From assembly GCA_016717305.1 (NCBI GenBank), contig JADKFY010000018.1, forward strand, positions 1 to 21,417: a stretch of DNA of 21,417 nucleotides. The letters are read 5' to 3'. Source of the DNA: Flavobacteriales bacterium (GTDB lineage: Bacteria; Bacteroidota; Bacteroidia; Flavobacteriales_F; PHOS-HE28). Both the position numbers and the translations under genes were made by a program. Under the pieces are notes generated by a model. That model was not told where the DNA came from. It ran no database searches and saw only the letters and a program-made list of their open reading frames with translations. This document shows positions 17,534-21,417 of this stretch, one piece after another (position 1 is the first letter of the stretch; every line of letters starts with the position of its first letter).

Positions 17534-18194
17534 AGGAGGTTATTATCCGCGAAGCAACTATTAATGATCGGACTTTCTGGCCGATGCGATCATTTCAGCG
17601 GGAAAAAGAGCGGTACTGACAGGTTAGGGTTGGCTGCTTTGTGCGGCCTCACCGAGGGAGATCTTCGACCACTGCTAGTGTCAATGCTTCAGGAGGAGGT
17701 TGAGGGTTGCGAGTTCTCGATTTCCAGTTTTCTGATCGCAGAACGTGAGGGTGAACCTGCGGCAGCCGTGGCTGGTTGGGTTGAGGGCCTCCCCGATAAG
17801 GTGCCTTCAATGATCCTGAAGGCCAATCTACTTGCATTCACTTTCCCCATGGAAAGTCTTGTTACACTTAGGTCGCATGGACCGACGCTCACGGATCTTC
17901 AGATCGAACGGGAACCGCACTCCTTGCAGGTCGAATACGTACATGTCGATGCCCGGCATCGTGGAGTAGGGTTGGCGCAGCAGCTGATCGCTCGCCATAT
18001 TGAGCGGGCACGAACGCAGGAACCACCAGTCAAGAAGGGCCAAGTATATCTCTTCAGCAACAACCATCCAGCGAAGGCGCTATACGAAAACTGGGTTTCT
18101 ACACTTTGCGCACCTTTACCGCGAGAGACCCGGTGACGGCAAGTATGTACCACACCCAGAGCGGTTACTCATGGAAAAATTAATTAGCCAGTGA
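17530..18194 (+). CDS. GNAT-family acyltransferase, frameshifted
   Basis: About 220 residues from ATG 17530, which overlaps the adenylation enzyme stop. It opens MKEVIIREATINDRTF, a typical GNAT N-terminus, breaks near 17575-17610, then reads SGTDRLGLAALCGLTEGDL, FLIAEREGEPAAAVAGWVEG and VEYVHVDARHRGVGLAQQL. The last contains the acetyl-CoA pyrophosphate loop RHRGVG. The end VYLFSNNHPAKALYE breaks again near 18090 and finishes YVPHPERLLMEKLISQ at 18194, three bases before the carrier protein. GNATs of this layout acetylate small amines. Placed between an aminoacyl-activating enzyme and its carrier protein, it may N-acylate the amino acid, free or loaded, or make the precursor. That role is inferred; there is no counterpart in the classical dlt operon. 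Confidence 0.75.
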
Positions 18195-18196
18195 AC

Positions 18197-18441
18197 ATGG
18201 AAAAGAACGAAATCATATCCGGCATCCGGAGTTCGATAGAAACGGTATTGGGTCACGGTTCATTTGACATTCGCGATGACCTTAAAGCCACCGATGTGGA
18301 AGGTTGGGACTCGCTTACACACATGGGTATCATTACCCAATTGGAAAAAAGTTCGCCATAAAGTTTAAATTGAAAGAAGTGAACAAACTCAAGAACATGG
18401 GTTCGTTGATCGGAACTGATCGCGCTAAGACCTCGTCTTGA
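18197..18441 (+). CDS. Acyl (aminoacyl) carrier protein, DltC-like, one frameshift
   Basis: With one added A in the six-A run at 18344-18349, the protein is about 81 residues: MEKNEIISGIRSSIETVL, then DLKATDVEGWDSLTHMGII and FAIKFKLKEVNKLKNMGSLI. WDSLTHM holds the serine (about residue 40) that takes the 4'-phosphopantetheine arm, and the following helix matches carrier proteins that load aminoacyl groups (the LKEVNKLKNMG stretch is DltC-like). It would receive the activated residue from the adenylation enzyme and hand it to the MBOAT protein at the membrane. It lies 2 bases after the GNAT stop and 13 bases before the MBOAT start. As given, the sequence stops early at 18363; a homopolymer sequencing error is the simplest explanation. 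Confidence 0.85.
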
Positions 18442-18454
18442 GCACCACGCGGAG

Positions 18455-19960
18455 ATGCTGTTCAATTCGTTCGAGTTTCTAGTCTTCTTTCCACTCGTCT
18501 TTGTGCTGTATTGGACCCTTGTCCGTGGTTCGGGAAAAGCACAGAATACTTTACTTCTCACTGCCAGCGTGGTTTTCTACGCGGCGGCCGATGTGCGTTC
18601 GCTGGGGTTACTTGCTGCTCGCGCGGCGATCGACTACTTACTCGCCTTACGCATTGCCAACACTCAGAACGAGCGGCCGCGGCGTTTGCTCTTCTTGATC
18701 GGCATTTCGTTCAACGTGGGTCTGCTTTGCTTCTTCAAGTATTTCGGTTTCTTCCACACGGGCGTTGTGGCGCTTTTGGAAAATTTCGCGCTCCACGCAG
18801 ATGGGCCAGCTCTAGTGATTCTGCTCCCCGTTGGGACTTAGCTTTCTCTGTTTCCAAATGCTCGGTTATTTGATGATGTATACACGAAGATATCGAGCCG
18901 AGCCGTGCGCCACTGGATTTTACCACCTACGTGTTCTTTTTCCCGAAGATCTTGGCAGGGCCGGTTGAACGTGCGCAACGCTTCTTGCCGCAGGTAGCTT
19001 CTGCACGCTTGTTCGATCCGAAACTAGTGTCTGATGGTTTTCGGCAGATGCTCTGGGGTTTCTTCGCCAAGGTGGTGATCGCCGACAATGCCGACGCATA
19101 CGTGGATCGGGTATTTGATGGAGCCCACGCACAACCTGGCAGTGCACTGCTGCTAGGGCGTTCTTCTACATGGTGCAGATCTATGCCGACTTTGCTGGGT
19201 ACTCCAATATCGCTTGTGGTGTTTCTAAAATGTTGGGTATTCGACTCATGAACAATTTTTTGCTATGCCCTTCTTCGCTACCAACGTTAGCGATTTCTGG
19301 AAGCGTTGGCACGATTTCACTCACCAGTTGGATGATGGAGTACGTCTTTACACCCTTGTCGTTCCTTTGCGCAATACCGGGCGTTGGGGTACGGTGATCT
19401 CGATCTCCATCATCTTCCTCATTGTCGGTGTTTGGCACGGTGCCAATTGGGCCTACGTGTTGTTCGGCGCGTTGCAGAGTTTGTTCTTTCTCCCGCTCGC
19501 GTTTGCCAATGCGCTCAACAGACCCACTGCTTTTTCCACTGATCGGCTTTTGCCCACAGGCCCGCAGACAATGCGAATGGTAGGCATGTTCACGCTTATG
19601 ATGTTCTCGTTCATTCTACTTCGCACAGAAGATATTCCCATTCCGCCCGCATTGTGCGAGGCATGTTCTCCTACTCCTTATTCGAATGGCCGAGGTCGGT
19701 TCCGATGACACTGTTAGTGATCATGATTGGGCTCTTCGTGGTGTACGCCGAATGGAGCCAACGAAGAGGAACATGCACTGCGCTTCGGAAACACCAAATG
19801 GCCTGGACTCTTGCGTGTTGTTCTGCTACGATCGCGTTCACTACGCTTTGGTACGGAGGGCGCGAAGCAGCTTTCTATCTACTTTCCGCACCAACCCGTT
19901 CGGTGGGTGGCTTTACCACGCGCAATGCCTGCACCGCTCGTTCACGCATCTCTTGCCTAA
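18455..19960 (+). CDS. MBOAT-family acyltransferase (DltB/AlgI-like), heavily frameshifted
   Basis: Polytopic membrane protein assembled from about seven frame segments. The start MLFNSFEFLVFFPLVFVLYW and LLLTASVVFYAAADVRSLG are hallmark N-terminal helices of this family. FLIGISFNVGLLCFFKYFGF and VILLPVGISFFTFQMLGYLM follow, then YVFFFPKILAGPVERA, the conserved cytoplasmic re-entrant loop. MVQIYADFAGYSNIACGVSK leads to SDFWKRWHISLTSWM (one shift), and GVWHGANWAYVLFGALQSL carries the catalytic histidine (codon near 19436). The C-terminus near YGGREAAFIYF is uncertain and may stop at TAA 19958-19960. It moves an acyl or aminoacyl group from the carrier protein across the inner membrane to an extracytoplasmic glycan, probably with the SGNH protein. 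At least six indels make this copy unreadable as given. Confidence 0.8.
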
Positions 19961-19975
19961 GCTTCACCGGTCGAT

Positions 19976-21093
19976 ATGGGCTGAAGATGTCATCGTGGTC
20001 GGCACCTATTCAATTCGCAAGAGTTACGCGCTTCAAGAAAGGTTGCTGCCCGGAGCGTGGAACGATGCGACGTGAGGATCGTGCACACGGGCCGAAAGCA
20101 CTTCAGCGCCAACATGGCCCGATGTGTTCTTCGAAACAATTCGGCTTGGTGCCTGACATCTTTTGAATATCGGTGCTGGTAGTCCAGATTCGCAAATGGC
20201 GGCGATCGTGCGTGATCTTGAACCGGTGTTCGTTGCCGAAAGGCCGATGCAGTTCTTGTAGTGGGTGATGTGAACAGCGCGCATCGCGGCTGCCATAACA
20301 GCCAACAAAATGGGCCTCCGCATCGGGCACTTGGAAAGCGGTTTGCGCAGTTTCGGTGGAAATACCATGCCCGAGGAGCACAACCGCGTGCTTACCGATC
20401 GGATAAGCGTCGTTTCTTCATTACCGAGCAAAGTGGGTTGGATAACCTGATGTGAAGGCAAGCCAGAAGAGGCACTGCATTTCGTAGGAAACACCATGGT
20501 CGATACGCTTGTGGCCTTTGAGCCGCAGGTGCGGGCTTCTTCCGTTTTGAAGGACTACAACCTCGGTGAAGGTGGTCGTAGCTAACGATGATAAATCCAT
20601 CGGCCGGCTTCTGTGGATGGCTGCCGGAGCAACTTGCGGGCGAGTTGTTGGTTCGATCGCCCGAAGTATGCGTTACCCGTAAGGTTGTGTTCCCGATCCA
20701 TCCGCGCACGGTGAAGAATATCGAAGTTCGGGTTGAAAGCCCAAAGCCAGTGCGATCGAGGGTTGGTGCTCCCTGGTACCGCTCGATTATTTCGCTTTCC
20801 AGAAATTGATGGCGACCTGTGGTTTTATCGCCCCACTGATAGTGGTGGTATACAGAGGAAGAGCACCTTTCGCCGGAGTGCCTTAACTTGACTTTACGGC
20901 CTAATACCGAGCGGCCCAGCACCATCTCCATCGGCAGCAATGAACTAGTGCCGCTGAATATAGTCGAGTTGCGTGCCGCGATCGCGCGTATCGAGGAATG
21001 GATCGTTCAAAGAAAGGTGCTGTTCACCGCCCAGCGTAAGGATGGGCACGCCACGGAGCGGATGCGTGGATGTTTTGGAGCGCGCGCTGCGAT
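19976..21093 (+). CDS. wecB: UDP-N-acetylglucosamine 2-epimerase, heavily frameshifted
   Basis: About 370 residues are recognisable piecewise. DVIVVGT near 19986 is the N-terminal strand. Later come GAGSPDSQMAAIVRDLEPVF, the DAVLVVGDVNSA block, MGLRIGHLESGLRSFGG and MPEEHNRVLTDRIS (the substrate-binding E and R), HFVGNTMVDTLVAF, FIATDSGG followed by QEEST, and GVPCLTLRPNTERPSTISIG. All are typical of WecB/MnaA enzymes, which convert UDP-GlcNAc to UDP-ManNAc in the cytoplasm. The end DGHATERIVDVLERAL is reached near 21090, where the next gene seems to start. At least eight indels are needed and the exact start is unclear. UDP-ManNAc would feed a ManNAc-containing glycan or enterobacterial-common-antigen-like linkage unit; no WecC partner is seen within the window. 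Confidence 0.75.
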
Positions 21094-21417
21094 GCGTCTA
21101 TTTCACCTACAACGACCAGCCTAGCGGTGTTTATTGGAAGTAAGGTCACCGATGTGGTCAGGCACCTCAATACCCTTGGCCGGGACTCGGTGAAACTCGT
21201 TGCAGCACAGTTGGCGCTCATCGACTTCTTGCTGCGGACACGCCAGACGTTCGAGCGCACTCTCCTTCGGCACATAGTGTTTGTGATGGTGCCCACCATG
21301 AAACGCTGGAAATGGAACACCACGATCATGAGGGGGTCTGTCGTTTATTGAAATATGAATTGGGATCGTCTGCCGCGGACCATTTTGCCACGTGGATGGC
21401 ACTGCGGATGCGCGATA
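21092..21417 (+). CDS. Glycosyltransferase N-terminus (GT4-like), off the right edge, frameshifted
   Basis: Starting near ATG 21092 and allowing for shifts, the sequence reads VYFTYNDQPSGVYW, then QVTDVVRHLNTLGRDSVKLVA, later MVPTMKRWKWNTTIM, and ATWMALRMRD at the edge. This is the N-terminal Rossmann half of a GT-B glycosyltransferase of the kind found in Bacteroidota polysaccharide loci (the PSGVY..QV..V opening and MVP...W..N segment are recalled from such proteins). Breaks occur near 21137, 21215 and 21335. It follows the epimerase directly and may use a UDP-amino sugar. The catalytic half is outside the window, so family and substrate remain open. Confidence 0.55.

Noticed and set aside
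17180..21417. Programmed frameshifting or deliberate phase variation as the cause of the broken genes
   Set aside because: The breaks are many, scattered over unrelated families, and mostly not in long repeat tracts or slippery heptamers with structure. Sequence error fits better.

Overview
The window reads as one large cell-surface glycan locus from a Gram-negative Bacteroidota bacterium, most likely Flavobacteriales-like. Four things point there: a small PID-motif exosortase substrate beside an exosortase, a promoter of the TAnnTTTG type, a Wzc-type tyrosine kinase with a Tyr/Gly-rich tail, and mostly non-Shine-Dalgarno starts with tight ATGA or TGATG junctions. No rRNA, tRNA, CRISPR array or transposase was found.

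The locus has two divergent arms that meet in a 276-base intergenic region (11668-11943). The minus-strand arm (11667 to 1) reads, in transcription order: a BY-kinase/Wzz co-polymerase, the Wzm and Wzt subunits of an ABC polysaccharide exporter, a sulfotransferase, a VioA-like DegT sugar aminotransferase, a WbqC-family protein, a second sulfotransferase, a GT2 glycosyltransferase, a NeuD/PglD-like acyltransferase, a SAM methyltransferase, and a GT4 glycosyltransferase that runs off the left edge. Together these look able to build, decorate (4-amino sugar, sulfate, methyl) and export a glycan by the ABC-transporter route.

The plus-strand arm (11944 to 21417) reads: a 75-residue PID-type sorting-signal protein, an exosortase with a visible Cys/Arg/His triad, a four-helix partner membrane protein, a GT2, a hexapeptide-repeat acetyltransferase, a membrane-anchored SGNH protein, an amino-acid adenylation enzyme, a GNAT, an acyl carrier protein, an MBOAT acyltransferase, a WecB-type UDP-GlcNAc 2-epimerase, and the start of another glycosyltransferase. 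The adenylation enzyme, carrier protein, MBOAT and SGNH protein repeat the logic of the Gram-positive dlt (D-alanylation) system. Here they sit in a Gram-negative exosortase/exopolysaccharide locus with an extra GNAT. This is the best candidate for an under-described system.

Many genes are interrupted by single-base indels, although both halves of each protein are well conserved and some breaks fall in homopolymers (for example six A's in the carrier protein gene). The damage is dense at 988-1668 and from about 17200 to the right end, and almost absent from 11944 to 15500. I read these as mostly sequencing or assembly errors, so reconstructed genes are given as full spans with the breaks described. 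Residue numbers in broken genes are approximate.
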